From Patella vulgata (taxonomy: Eukaryota; Mollusca; Gastropoda; Patellidae): a stretch of DNA of 64,000 nucleotides. Position numbers and translations under genes: made by a program. Under the pieces are notes generated by a model that was not told the DNA's origin, made no database searches, and saw only the letters and a list, made by a program, of their open reading frames with translations. The stretch lies in contig NC_065880.2 in the NCBI RefSeq assembly GCF_932274485.2, forward strand, positions 8,409,695-8,473,694, written 5' to 3'. Shown here piece after piece: positions 43,499 to 57,500 of the stretch. How positions within the stretch are numbered: the stretch's first letter is position 1; every line of letters starts with the position of its first letter.

Positions 43499-46400
43499 GT
43501 AAGATCTATTTATGTATTGTTAAAGGGCAATTATGTGTGTGTGAGAGAGAGAGGGGAGGGAGAGAGAGAGAGGGGGAGATAGAGGGGGAGAGAGAGAGGG
43601 AGAGAGAGAGAGAGATGGGGTTTAACTCCACTCCGCACAAACTAGGTCATTTCTGGACCAACACATGGTTCAATTTTATTTCAATAATTCGTTTGCGCGT
43701 AGGGGTCTTTAGCAGTGGGAGGAAACCGGATTTTCCGGAGAAAACCCACGAGGTTGGACAGGCGACCCTACTCCTTGTCACGTACAATCGGGGCTTAGAA
43801 ACCACGCCAGTTGATTTAATGACAGACTTTATGATACAGCGCGCACGTGCTAACCATTCGGCCATCCAACCCCCCATCAGATAGAGAGTTGACAGTACTC
43901 GCTATAATAGTTACAAACTACATAACGTAAATAGAATAATATTATAATCAACACGATTGCTACCAATGACCTCAATATATGGTAAGACCTGATAGGATCA
44001 CCCCAATTACTCCACGATTAAAACCACGATTTCAATCGCAGCACGAATCGTGATAGTGGGAACCTAGCACGGGGTTGGCTGGCAGAATGGTCTTATAGGT
44101 GCGCTGTCTAGAGCATAGATCTGTCATTGAGTCAAGTGGTGTAGGCGCAAGCGAATTGTTGAAATAATACTGAACCATATGTTAGTCTCGGATTGACCTA
44201 GTTTGTGTCAAGTGGATGCTAAACCTCATTTCATATGGGTATTCCGTTCTATTAGGTAATAATGAGCTGTTCTATTAGGTAATTATGGGCTGTTCTATTA
44301 GGTAAAAATAGGCTGTTCCATTGGGTAATAATGGCCTCTTCTAATAGGTAATAATGAGCTGCTCTATTAGGTAATAATGACCTGTTCTGTTAGGTAATAA
44401 TGGGCTGTTCTATTAGGTAATAATGGGATGTTCTATTAGGTAATAATGGACTGTTCTATTGGGTAATAATGTACAGTTTTATAATCATACAGCGTGGTTT
44501 CCTTTGTCACTGATGTATGAAATTGGTGTGCACGCAAAAGAACCATTGACAGTTGGAATTCAAGTAGGTCGTAGCGCCGATGTCAGGGCACAATTGTCCA
44601 CATAGCACACTGCATGACGTATGTCCGTTTTCATTAGCCCAATCGGTGTAGCGAAGTAGGACATTAGTATGAAGACCAAACAGCTCATTATTCAATGTTT
44701 TTACTTCTTAGTTCTTAATTCATAGTCCTAAGAATAAAGAGCTGTTTGGTTCTCCATACATTAGACCCTCCATATCAATATATTAACAACTAATCTTAGG
44801 TAGCATTTATTCAAATTGATTATTATGGCTATTTGAACTCTACAATTGTTATTTATTGATTGTGGTTAGAAGTTTGTTTTATATACCTTGGTATGCGTGA
44901 TTACCCTATTTATATACCCAGGGAGAGAGAGAACGATACAAACTAGGTCATTTCGCAACTAACATATGGTTCCGAGAGAGAGAGAGAGGGAGAGAGAGGG
45001 GAAATGGGGTTTAACGTCCACTCGACACAAACTAGGTCATTTCGGGACTAACATATGGTTCAATTTTATTTCAATAATTCGCTTGCGCGTAGGGGTCTGT
45101 AGCAGTGGGAGGAAACTGGAGGACCTGGAGAAAACCCACGAGGTTGGACAAGCGACTCTCTCCTTGTCACGTACAACCGGGGAATCGAAACCATGCCACT
45201 TGACTCAATCACAGACCTTGTGATACAAAGCGCACGTGCTAACCATTCGGCCATCCAACCCCGCTATTTATATACCCCATATACATACTATAGCCCGTGT
45301 GTGTGTGTGAAATAGCTTTATTTAACGTCCGCTTCCACCGAAGTGATATCGCAGACAAGCCATTGTTCATAACGCATGACTCTTAATATAGCTGTACAAT
45401 ATATCATTGTCAGTGGCGCAGGGCGGATGGCCTTTCAAGGACAGCTGTCTAGTCGTTCGGATGAAGCGAAAAACTGAGGTCCCGTATACACATTAGCGTG
45501 CACGTAAAAGATCCTTTGGCTGTTGGAATTCGATCTAAGAGTAGGTCATACAGTCGCATTTTAGTTCCAAGTTCTCCGATTTGCCTCTAACGTGCAATCA
45601 AATAAATGAAATTAAAATGTTAGTTCCGAATAACATAGTTAGTGAGTGGACGTTATACCTTATATTTGCCCACTCCTGTACACGTTGGTATGCACGTAAA
45701 AGAACCTCTCATTCATTTCTTTATATTTACAGATCTGATCTGATTGTTCCGTGCAGTCTACAGTGTCAAAGTATATTGGCGGGAAAACTGGATGATATCG
45801 TAATAAATATATATTATTTTATTAATTCTCGTATATTTTAATAGGTCGTAGCGCCGTTGTCCGAGCAAAGTTTCCCTCATAGCCAAAGCCCAGCTTAAAC
45901 GGAGCGCGGCCCTGGGCCAGACTAGAATCGCGTGGCCCCTAAAGCTACGAAAATATTATTTTATATCTTTTCGAAGGTCACGCATGTCCTTTTGAATGGC
46001 ACGCATGCGTAACATACAATAAACGGTCTGCAGTACAATAAGAAATTACATAATATCTGATCAAATAGGAAATCTATTCAGTTCCGAATGGCATATAATT
46101 AGCATACCTGCGATCACAATCGCCTATGTCACGGGTTTCGACCAATCACAAACAAGGTTGAGAGATAGAGGACTCACACAGTCTCCGCCAATCTCGCCGC
46201 TAGACCGATAAGTGGAACTTTCATCTGGAATTTAATTGTATTTTTTCTCGCTTTGACATGAACCGCGGGACCTGGGCCTGGGCCCATTTGGCCTATGCCT
46301 AAGGTGGGCTTTGCTCATAGCATACAATTTGACGTGTGCCAATTTTTATGAGCCCAATCGGAGCAGAACAGTTGGCTGTTAACACAGCTTCATTTTGTAA

Positions 46401-49400
46401 TTTAGAACTCCATAAATGATACAAAATACGTTTTCCTAATCCCCGTGTACGTTAAAGATCCCTTGACAGGGGAATTAAAATCTCGCCAGTTGACTCAATG
46501 ACAGACTTTATGATACAGCGCGCACGTGCTAACCATTCAGCCATCTAACTCCCCCCCCCCACCCCCGATAAATGATACAAAATAGGTTGTATTTTCTTAA
46601 TCCTGGTTGGGGGGGGGATGGCTGAATGGTTAGCACGTGCGCGCTGTATCATAAAGTCTGTCATTGAGTCCACTCGACACAAACTAGGTCATTTCGGGAC
46701 TAACATATGGTTTAATTTTATTTCAATATTTCGCTTGTGCGTAGGGGTCTTTAGTTGTGGGAGTAAACCGGAGGACCCGGAGAAGACCCAGGAGGTTGGA
46801 CAGGCGACCCTACACCTTGTCACGTACAACCGGGGAATCGAAACCCCGCCAGTTGACTCAATAAGAGTCCTTATGATGGACGTTAAACTCTCTCTCTCTC
46901 TCTCTCTCCCTCTCTATTTATTTATGTACATTATGCATTTTTTAAACTCCCGAACTTAACCCTTTTACCTCCCTCTCTCTCTCTCCCCCTCTCTCTCTCT
47001 CTCTGTATTTTTTTATGTACATTATGCATTTTAAACTCCCGAACTTAACCCTTTTACCTCCCTCTGGCTCTCTCTCCCTCTCTCTCTCTCTGTATTTTTT
47101 TATGTACATTATGCATTTTAAACTCCCGAACTTAACCCTTTTACCTCCCTCTCCCTCTCTCTCCCTCTCTCTCTCCCTCTCTCTCCCTCTCTCTCTCTCT
47201 CTCTCCCTCTCTCTCCCTCTCTCTCTCTCTCTCCCTCTCTCTCTCTCTCTCTGTATTTTTTTATATACATTATGCGTATTAAACTCCCGAACTTAACCCC
47301 TTAACTCCGCCCGTGTACGCCCTTTACCACAACGGTTGTTTATGGTGGCTGATTGGTATCATGTCGTGATGTCGGGTTGTCGTGATTTCGGGCTGTCGCT
47401 TTGTCTACTTTCATGATCTATTATGTTGTTCATGATCAATTCTGTCCTATTTTTTATTAATAAGCTGATAAAATTCTCAACAGTAATAATGACGTAGAGT
47501 CTCTTTGTCGTGGTGCCGGGTTGTCGTTTTGTCTTGGTGTACGGTAGAAATGTCGTGATGTTGCGTTGTCGGTTGGTCACCTTATAAAAGATAACAACAT
47601 TACGACATCACGACATTATACCAATCAGCCACCACAGTTATTTGAACATTGTATGAATAATTTATTGATAACCATAAAATCTTAGGACGTATACCGTGGA
47701 TCGAAGTCAAAACAAATCTATTTATTCAAACATACGGGAATTCCATACAGTCAATATCACCTGTGAAATGCATTATTTGAAACTGGTCATTGATTTCAGG
47801 CCTCAAGTTCACAAAGCATTCTCAGACTTAACTTAAGAATTTACTCAAAACAAAACTGTTTGTCTTATTTTAGCTAAAATATAGCCCTTTATAAAACTTT
47901 TATCGTTTTTATGTATCAAATACATCAATAAGAACCTATATGCAAAGTTTTGTGTTTCTTGGTCAAAGATATTTCACATAAACAGTGATTGAAAATTGAG
48001 TAAATTCTTAAATTAATTCTGAGAATGCTTTGTGAACTTGTAGCCTGCTTTCGCCTGCCTTTATATCTTCTGTCGTTGGCCGATTATGAACTTGTTTTCC
48101 AAGTGGAGTAGATTATAAATATTTTCAAGGGCGGATCTAGTGAGAGTGAGGGTGGGGGTGGGGGGATTAACCTCACGTTGGCCCGATTATGAACTTGTTC
48201 TCGAATTTGAGTAGGTTAAAAATATTTTCAAGGGCGGATCTAGTGAGGGTGGGGTGGGGGGTCACCTCACATTGAACTTGGTCTCGAATTGGAGTAGGTT
48301 AAAAATATTTTCAAGGGCGGATCTAGTGAGGGTGGGGGTGGGCGACGTATAATTGTTTGGAAGGAACAAAATTCCGAGGTCCCATGTATACATTGGCGTG
48401 CACATAAAAGCTTCCTTGACAGTTGGCATTCGAAATGAGAGTAGGCGCCACATTTTCTTCATATATTACACTGTATGGCGTATGCCCGTCTTCATTAGCC
48501 CAGTTTAGGAGCAGAACAGTAGGACGTTAAACCCCATTTCATTAGCTCAGTCGTTGCAGTACAATAGGACGTTAATCTCATTTCATTTAATTTATTATCA
48601 TCCGGTGTCCACATTATCCCGGGGTTGGCTAGTTACTTTAGTAACGGGTACTTGTCGGCTTTGGCCTGTATCCGTTACTGCCTCATCCGTTACTGCGTGA
48701 GTTTCATAATGGCGGATCATTTCAAACGAATTTTGTTTGTATTTTTGGATCGCTAAATTCTATATGAAAATAGTGTTGGATTATTATAAATTTGTGTCGG
48801 ATGTGGCAAAAAATAATTCCCTTTGGCACAAAAAGCAGAATCACGGTGAAAAATAGACAGTAAGGATTCCAAAATAGCCTTAGAACCGAGATGGGGTGAA
48901 AGCCCTATTTTCATATTAGTTGTCTATAGGATGAGGCAGTAACGGATAGAGGTCAAAGCCGATAAGAATCTAGGGAGAGAGAGTGAAATGGGGTTCAACG
49001 CCCACACGACACAAACTAGGTCATTTTGGGACTAACACATGGTTCAATTTTATTTCAATAATTCGCATGCGCGTAGGAAGACCCGGAGACAACCCACGAG
49101 GTTGGTCAGGCGACCCTACTCCTTGTCACTAGGGGTTAGCCATCTACCGTTCTCCATTCGCAATATTTGATGTTGCTTTTTTTTCCAAGTCTGAAATAAA
49201 CCAATATTTTTTGTATTTTTTTTTTTAGCTGATGTGGTTCAGTAGTGGTGGAACCAACTCAGTTGTACACCATGATGGATTTGACAACATAAACTGTGTG
49301 TATCGTGGAAGTAAAGATTTTATAATTGTAGACCCGGTTAAATTTAAAAATATGGTAAGTTAAACATACATTATACAAGAACTAAATCTGCCTATTGCAG

Positions 49401-50013
49401 GTCTTTCTTTATGTTATATAAACTATTAATTAGATATTTATTACCACGAAAAGACCATAATCAACTCTTGATGCCATCTCATGCGTCAGATTTTCACTGG
49501 ATTTGAATCCGATCTGCTGCTCAACGCTCATTGATGATTAAACCCCAAAAAATGGATAATCGAGACTATGTTTTTATCGTACTGACATTAGTAATGATGA
49601 ACGAGGCTAGGCCTAAAATTCAATCGCTAAAATCTCGATTCAGAATGGAGCAATTTGACTGAAATTTTCAGCATATTCCCTTTACATTATCTAGCTTTTA
49701 ACTATTATAGTGAGAAGTGGCAGCTCTTTATCTGATCTCCCATAATGTATCTTTAATTTATTATTGTATTGCTGTATTAGCTTGAGGGGGTGGATGGCCG
49801 AATGGTTTCAATTCATTGATCTTGTTTCAATTCATTGAAAATCGCGAACATCCGATGGTAGGCTAGTTGATTATGGTCTGAAGATGTTAAGAAATGTCGG
49901 ATTGAGAATATATATAACATTTGAGCCAGCACCCCCACCTCCAAAAAAAGAGATCTTCAATGGACGGATTTGGTTCTTACATAATGCATTCTTAAACTGA
50001 CATTGTCATTGCC

Positions 50014-50051
<38 letters not shown>

Positions 50052-51558
50052 TATTATTGAGATAATGCCATGTATTTTTCTTTGTACAGGTACCTATAGA
50101 TAGACCAGAGGGAGCTTATTCAACCATTGATGTAGATAAGTAAGCAAGTTCTTTTATATTTATCTACGGTAAGACGTTGGCTCGCTATACTGGAGGTCGG
50201 GTGTTTGATCCCTGTCGTTTAAGTTATTGAATATTGACCGACAACAACGAAAGCCACCAAATATATATTATATGTTTTTAATTTCAGAATGGATTATACA
50301 AAATATCCCACGTTAGCCAAAATAGAATATATTCATGCGCATATGGAACCCGGTGATTGCCTGTACATACCGTACAAATGGTTAGTATTAAACCAAATAT
50401 ATTCATCTCTATCCCAATCTCATTAAAGTACAGAGATCTATATTTCGTTTCGTTTTGGTTTTTACTTTCAATGACCTACAGTACATGAAGATCTGATCGG
50501 TTGTAGTGGAACGTCGCGTTAGAGGTCATACGAGCGGCTTTTGACCCTATGACGTTAGACATTCGATTATCCAATCAGCGTTGGTGTTTCTAGTAGCTTT
50601 ACCACAGTTCCGTACACCTCACGACAAAAACTTGTCGTAACATACCATTTCATTAGCTAACCCCTGCCTGACATCATCAAGAACGCAGGTTATATAATAA
50701 CTCTTCCAGATCCTAGTGTAGTAAAGACAAGTAAAACGAAATTTTGAACTATAACAAAAAACGAACCGAAATGTGTATTAATCAGATCGATACAAAGTAG
50801 GATATTATATTTCAGTTCGACGATCGTTAGCAATCTACCAGTTATATATTTATCAAGTAATATATTAAGTAATATAACAGTTAGTATATAGTAATATAGC
50901 AGTTAATATTAAGTAATCTAACAGTTAGTATATAGTAATATAACGGTTAATATTTAGTAATCTAGCAGTTAATATTAAGTAATCTAGCAGTTAATATTTA
51001 GTAATCTAGCAGTTAATATTTAGTAATCTAGCAGTTAATATTTAGTAATCTAGTAATCTAGCCGTTAATATTTAGTAATCTAGCAGTTAATATTTAGTAA
51101 TCTAACAGTTAGTATGTAGTAATATAACGGTTAATATTTAGTAATCTAACAGTTAATATTAAGTAATCTAACAGTTAATATTTAGTAATCTAGCAGTTAA
51201 TATTAAGTAATATAACAGTTAATATTTAGTAATGTAGCAGTTAATATTTAGTAATCTAACAGTTAATATTAAGTAATATAACAGTTAATATTTAGTAATC
51301 TAGCAGTTAATATTTAGTAATCTAGCAGTTAATATTAAGTAATATAACAGTTAATATTTAGTAATCTAGCAGTTGACATTTAGTAATATAGCAGTTAATA
51401 TTTAGTAAACTAGCAGTTAATATTAAATAATATAACAGTTAATCTTTAGTAATCTAGCAGTTAATATTTAGTAATATAACGGTTAATATTTAGTAATCTA
51501 GCACTTAATATTAAGTAATCTAACTGTTAATATTTAGTAATTTAGTAACCATATGTTA

Positions 51559-51590
<32 letters not shown>

Positions 51591-54500
51591 GGGTGGGCAA
51601 AGTGGCATGGTTTCGATACCCCGCTTGAATGTGATAAGGAGTAGGGTCGTCGCCTGTCCTACTTCATGGGCTTGCTCCGGGTCCCTCGTCCCACTGCTAA
51701 CGACCCCTACGCGCAAGCGAATTTTTGAAATATAATTGAACCATATGTCAGTCCCGAAATGAGTGGAGATAAATTTCAGGGGAGATAAATCCATTTATAA
51801 GTAAATTAAGTGTAAAAATATCTTCGCCAATCAATGTCATATAATTTTAATTTCTATCTTATTTTTTAACACCAAAATGCATAAAATTAGTAGATTTTAA
51901 GTCAGCAGTAAAGTACATTAACGATTAGTTAATTTACAATTTAATGGCGATGTTGAAGTGGTCATATTTTGCCTCAATAAATTTTCTAATATGAAATATA
52001 ATGAATCCTTTTCAATACAATGTTCATTACCCATTTTAATAGTTTCCTATTAAATAAATAGATGACACATTTATTTGAATGTTTGTAATCCACTTTAAGT
52101 GGATTTAATGAAATACAAGATTTAGAATTACATTCTCTCTCTCTCTCTCTAATAGTAACCTATCTATTACAGGATACATCAAGTGAGATCATATAACAGT
52201 AATTTAGCTGTGAATATTTGGTGGAATCACTATTCAGCTTTAGATGTCGACACCAGTCAATGCAATAAAAAATGTGATCCAAATATGACCTTGCATGGAG
52301 TCAAAACTAAATCATCCAATAGGTTACCAACTTCCGGTGAACCTTTGAGGTAAGTAATATAACATAAATATAGACACAAGTTAAATTACTGCAATCCGTG
52401 TGACCAAACGCCCCCAGCAACGACACCCACCCCAACCCATCCTCTAATAGACACACCACCCAACCGCCCTGTAAAACAACAAAGCCAAGTATTTAGAGGA
52501 AAATAAAGACGACCAACCATATTATCATCTTTATTTTCAAAAGTAAATTATGTCTTCTGTTCCACCCACAAAATTGTTTAATTTTTAACGACCAGGCCCC
52601 GAGTTCGCAAAGCATTCTCAGACTCAAGTTAAGAATTTACTCAAAATTATTTGCCTTATTTTTACTAAAATAAAACTTTTGTTGTTTTAATGTATCAAAC
52701 ACATCAATAAGAAACTATGTGCAAAGTTTTGTGTTTCTGGATCACAGATATTTCTCATAAACAGTCATTGAAAGTTGAATAAATTCTTAAGTTAAGTAAG
52801 GGAATGCTTTGTGAACTCGGGCCAGTATACATATATTAAACCCCATGTTTGGCATCAAGTACGATCCTCTATGGATCAGGAATTGACCATGTTGTTGGAT
52901 GAAATCAAAAATCTAATTTAACAAATCAATGCTGAATTGTTCAAAGAAGAAGAATACAAATTGCCATGTGGATCGGACTTGAACTGACGGAGCCTTCAGC
53001 TTTGTCGAAGAACATCACCCCAATAATTAACAAAGAACAACAAAAGCGGTTAGTGACCGGGGGCCTGTTTCACGAAATTTTACTATGATAAAATTCAAAT
53101 TTTAGTAATTTGATTGAATAATATTGGATTGATTTTAGTGCTTAGCCAATCAAAATTGAAGTATCTACTAAAATTTGGATTTTATCTTTAGTTAAGATTT
53201 CGAGAAACAGGGCCCAGTTCCTGTTCCCCAACAACTGGACTGTTGACCGTAGTGTGAACATGGTGTCTAAGTTACGTTACCAATCGGTTTTACAGGGCTT
53301 ACATAATGGATGAACTGAATTTAGTACCAAATAAAATGGTGCCGTATGATGAATTTATTTTAGAGCTCATTCCCGTAAGTATATAAGTTCAGATGAAAAT
53401 AAACGGTAAATATAGACACAATGATAAGTAGTATATTCCACAGAAACTCCATTGGCTTCCAGTTCGAGCGAGGGTTCAATTTAAAGCTCTTGTGAATGTG
53501 TTTAAATCAATTTATTCTGACACCGCACCCAGTTATTTAAAAGAACTCTTTGATTTCTACACTCCCCGGCGATCCCACCTTCGTTCTTCAAGTGATCGTA
53601 GCATATCGAGGATCCCCAAATATAATAAGCGTTCTGGTGAATATGCTTTCTCCGTCAGAGCAGCTAAAATGTGGAATGATCTTCCAAAAACTCTTCGAGA
53701 GTCCTCTTCCATCCAGAGCTTTAAGACGAACTTAAAAACATACTTATTTCAAAAATGTTTTTGAACTGTTTTTTTGTGAATGCGCTTAGAAACACTCATG
53801 TGTAATGAAGCGCTATATAAATCGAACAATAATAATAATAATATATTCGACACTTATTGCTCCAAATGTTATTCGGAGAGTCATAACTAAAGTTGTGAGA
53901 TGAAAGATCGATTCATGCCCGTGTATACATTGGCGTACACGTAAAAGAACCATTAGAGACTTTTGGCAAGCGGACTTTGTCCCATCCGTATCACGTATCC
54001 GTGCCGTCACGTGATACGTTGCGTCAATGTAGTTCTAGAGGTTTGGTAGATTTTTCGCGCGGCGTACGTATGCGTAGTTGAGCTGAACTTAGTTTTATTA
54101 CAGCATGATGATAGTTATCTACCAAGATCACCGTCAGTACTAGTCAATACTTAGCCTACAAATTCACTAATGTATCATGTCAGAAAGTTTTAACCCCCCC
54201 CCCCCTTATCATAGAATCACACCATTTACAGGTTTGCAAGGTCCCGAGTACCTCGATTCCTCGTTTACATGTGACAAGGAATAGAGTCGCCCGTCCAACC
54301 TCGTTCGTTTTCTGTATGTTATTGGCAAGATTCATTCAGGTTACTTCCGGTACATAGTACAACATAATTACTTCCGGTGAGTTGTGCAACATGATTAGAT
54401 AGTACAACATAGAACTTCCTGTGTATAGTACATCCTGAATATAGTAATAATAAAATAAAACAAAACCAAGTACGAACAATCCAAACCTCTAGACAAAATT

Positions 54501-57500
54501 CGAAGTCCTAAAAAAACACGATGACTTCCGGTAAATAGTGCAACATGATTACTTCCCTATACATAACTTCCGGTACATGTACGTACAAGACTTAAGCATA
54601 GAGTTGCCGAGACATTAGAAGCCATGCCTTTCCTTTTATCCCCGAACGCTTTGCATTGCAAAAAGATGGCAATGCCCAGTAAGGTTCATCGGATTACCTG
54701 TTGTCATAGCAATGAAAGTGTCTAGTAGTTTGGATAAAACAAAAACCGAGGCCCAGTAGGTGTAGTAATATGGAGGGAAAGAATTTGTGCTTTGAAACAT
54801 CTATGTAAAATAATATTAGGGTTTTGATTAATTATTCTCCATTGTCAAAATATTAGCTAGGGTACAAGTTAATTCTGAAACGCAAATTAAAATTGGTTAT
54901 GAATATTGTGACAATAACAAGACATGGGGTCTAAAGACAAGAATGTAGAAATATGATGGCTAGAACAATAGCGTTATCTTTCATATTATTGATTCTAACT
55001 TCATAACCACAAATATAGAAAGTATATGCCGGTTATTTTGATACGTTAACTGAGCTATAGATTAATGAGCATGTTGGTCATTTACATTTTTCTTTGTTAT
55101 AAAATATATATCATATTTGTTGACCAAATAAGGTAACAATCCCTGGCGATGTTCAGTTTGGGGTGCATGTCCTTTCCTTATTTAGAACTTAGTTGTTATC
55201 AGTCTTTAGATTAACACCTCAGACAAAGGAATAGGTGCCTATAAAATAGGGTTGGGAAATAGCATTCGGCAGAGCTCACTCCGCCGGTCATACCAGCCAT
55301 TTAGTTATTTGAGACTAGGAAGAATTGTAACACTTCCAGTTTGTAGAAATAAAGTATTTTAAGAAAAGAACCTGAACTGTAGTTGTAACTTAGTCACGGA
55401 AGAAAACACAGCGTGAAGATTGAATATTGAAGATTGGCCATCTGATAGTACTACAGTAGGCGGAAACGTTGTTATCAGGGTAAAATTTTCCTTCCGCATA
55501 CCCAACTTCATTAGCTCGGTCTGTTTTTTTTATCTTCAGGTTATAGTGCAGGCCGAAGGAGACGTAAGTTTAATTTGTTATTCTTCTGGGGGCGATCGAT
55601 TGGTTTAAGGTCTGTCATTGAGGCAAGTGGTGTGGTTACTATTCCAGATTGTACGTGACAAGGAGTAGGGTCGCCTCTCTAACCTCATGGTACTTCGGGT
55701 TTCCTTCCCCATCTAAAGCCCTTACGAATAAATGAAATAAAGCTTAAACGTATGTTAGCCCCGAAAAATGACCTAGTTTGTATTGAGTGGACCACACCCA
55801 CCCCACCCCACCCCCTCTCTCTCCTGTTTTTACATTATCATTCTTCTAAGGACTGTACCTTTGTGCCGTTCAGATCTGGTCGACAGTTTGCGGTTCATTG
55901 ATTCCGCGTTACTGACAGCAGACAGACCATCGTTGGTGTTGCACATCGTTGCTAATCAAAATAGTTTCTTTGATCTGGTTGCAAAGATAAATATACTATT
56001 CAAAAAAAGTAGGGGATATTTGATTTTTAAGTGTTATTAAAGTCACCTAATGAAACTGACGGAGAAACAAATGACAAAATGAAATGAAGTTAACATTCAT
56101 CGATTTATTCCAAATGATCGTTAGACTAAGTAAGGCACAGACTGACCATTATAAGGGTAAAATGATACCCGGGGTCAAACAGCAAAGTTACCACAGCATC
56201 ACAACCAAGTCAGTAACGGGTAAATCCTCCTCTGTTTGCCAAACAAGCATTGATCCGACGTGGCATACTCCTAATGAGACGTCTAAGGTCATTTTGGTCC
56301 AGATTGTCCCATTCCTGTTGCAACGCAGCAGCAAGTTCTTGGACATTGGCAGGACGTTGTTGACGTTGACGTAACCTCTGTCCAAGCATGTCCCAGACAT
56401 GCTCGATGGGGGAGAGGTCGGGACTCAGTGCTGGCCAAGGTAATGTGGTGATGTTCTGTTGTTGGAGGTAACCTGTAACGATCCTGGCCCTGTGACATCT
56501 TGCGTTGTCATCCTGGAAGATGAAACGGCGGCCATGACGTCGTGCGAACGGCACAACATGGACTGCCAAGATGTTGTCCCGGTAGTACTGGCCTGTAACA
56601 CGCCCTGCAACAACATGTAAAGCCGTTCTTCCAGCAACAGTGATGCCTCCCCACACCATAACAGAACCACCCCCAAATCGATCATGTCTGATGACGTTAA
56701 CGTCTTGGAAGCGCTCGTTTCGACGACGCCACACCCTCCTACGTCTGTCCAAAAAATCAACAGTGAACCTTGACTCATCTGAAAACATCACATTGCTCCA
56801 GCGTCGATTATCCCAGTGTTGACGATCCCTACACCAACGACGTCTTGCCTGAATGTGATGATCTCTCAAACAAGGGATCACGCGAGGACGTCGGGCGCGA
56901 AGGTGACCTCTATGCAGTCGATTCCGAATCGTCTGGCCACTCACTCTCACACCAGTGTCTGTTTGAAGACGAGCGCTGATCTGATTTGCTGTGATGACAC
57001 GATTTCTCAAGGCCAAGGTACGGATAAATCGATCCTGGGCTTGAGTTGTCGCCCTTGGTCGACCTGAGCGTGGTCTGTCCTGTACAGATTGTGTATCACG
57101 GTATCTGGACCATAGCCTGCTTATGACAGACTGAGAAACATTCATCGTCCGCGCCACAACCGCCTGTGTTGTGCCCATCTGTAGCATGCCAAGGGCACGT
57201 AACCTTTCATTTTGGGTAAGCCGACGCATATCAAAATTTGTTTTCTGGTCACTAAAACAATTAAACTGATGTTTCCACCCTGGAATTCAATGCCACAATG
57301 ACTGTAACATTCAAAGTCAGAGTCGTGCAAATCTTGGGTTGGACCCCCATGATGATCCCAAGCATCACCTGCATTCCATGCGGTAGCTATTGGTGCGTTT
57401 GGGCGTCACATGTAACTGGAAATGTTTCTTCTGTTAGGTTCTATAGTGACTTTTCTTTTTTCGTAGTCATTTGCATATTTTAGTATTATGCCCCCAAAAT

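Larger units (their letters stand above)
45675..46397 (+). mobile_element. SINE-B in three pieces around exon 2 and a hAT element
   Basis: Pieces are 45675-45706 (GTACACGTTGGTATGCACGT ...), 45842-45883 (TAGGTCGTAGCGCCGTTGTC ...) and 46314-46397 (CTCATAGCATACAATTTG ... to CAGAACAGTTGG). The first gap holds exon 2 with its splice sites in place of about 30 SINE bases. The second gap is the hAT element. The pieces are in SINE-B order and orientation. Confidence 0.7.

Noticed and set aside
43062-43502. Exon 1 as a complete 146-residue single-exon gene
   Set aside because: The frame ends just inside a strong GTAAGA donor, and downstream exons continue the JmjC fold in phase.
44245-44472. Regular 23-bp repeats, CRISPR-like spacing
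   Set aside because: The units are directly adjacent with no unique spacers and the genome is eukaryotic, so this is a minisatellite.
50835-51545. Regular 22-bp array, CRISPR-like
   Set aside because: No spacers; it is an AT-rich intronic minisatellite.
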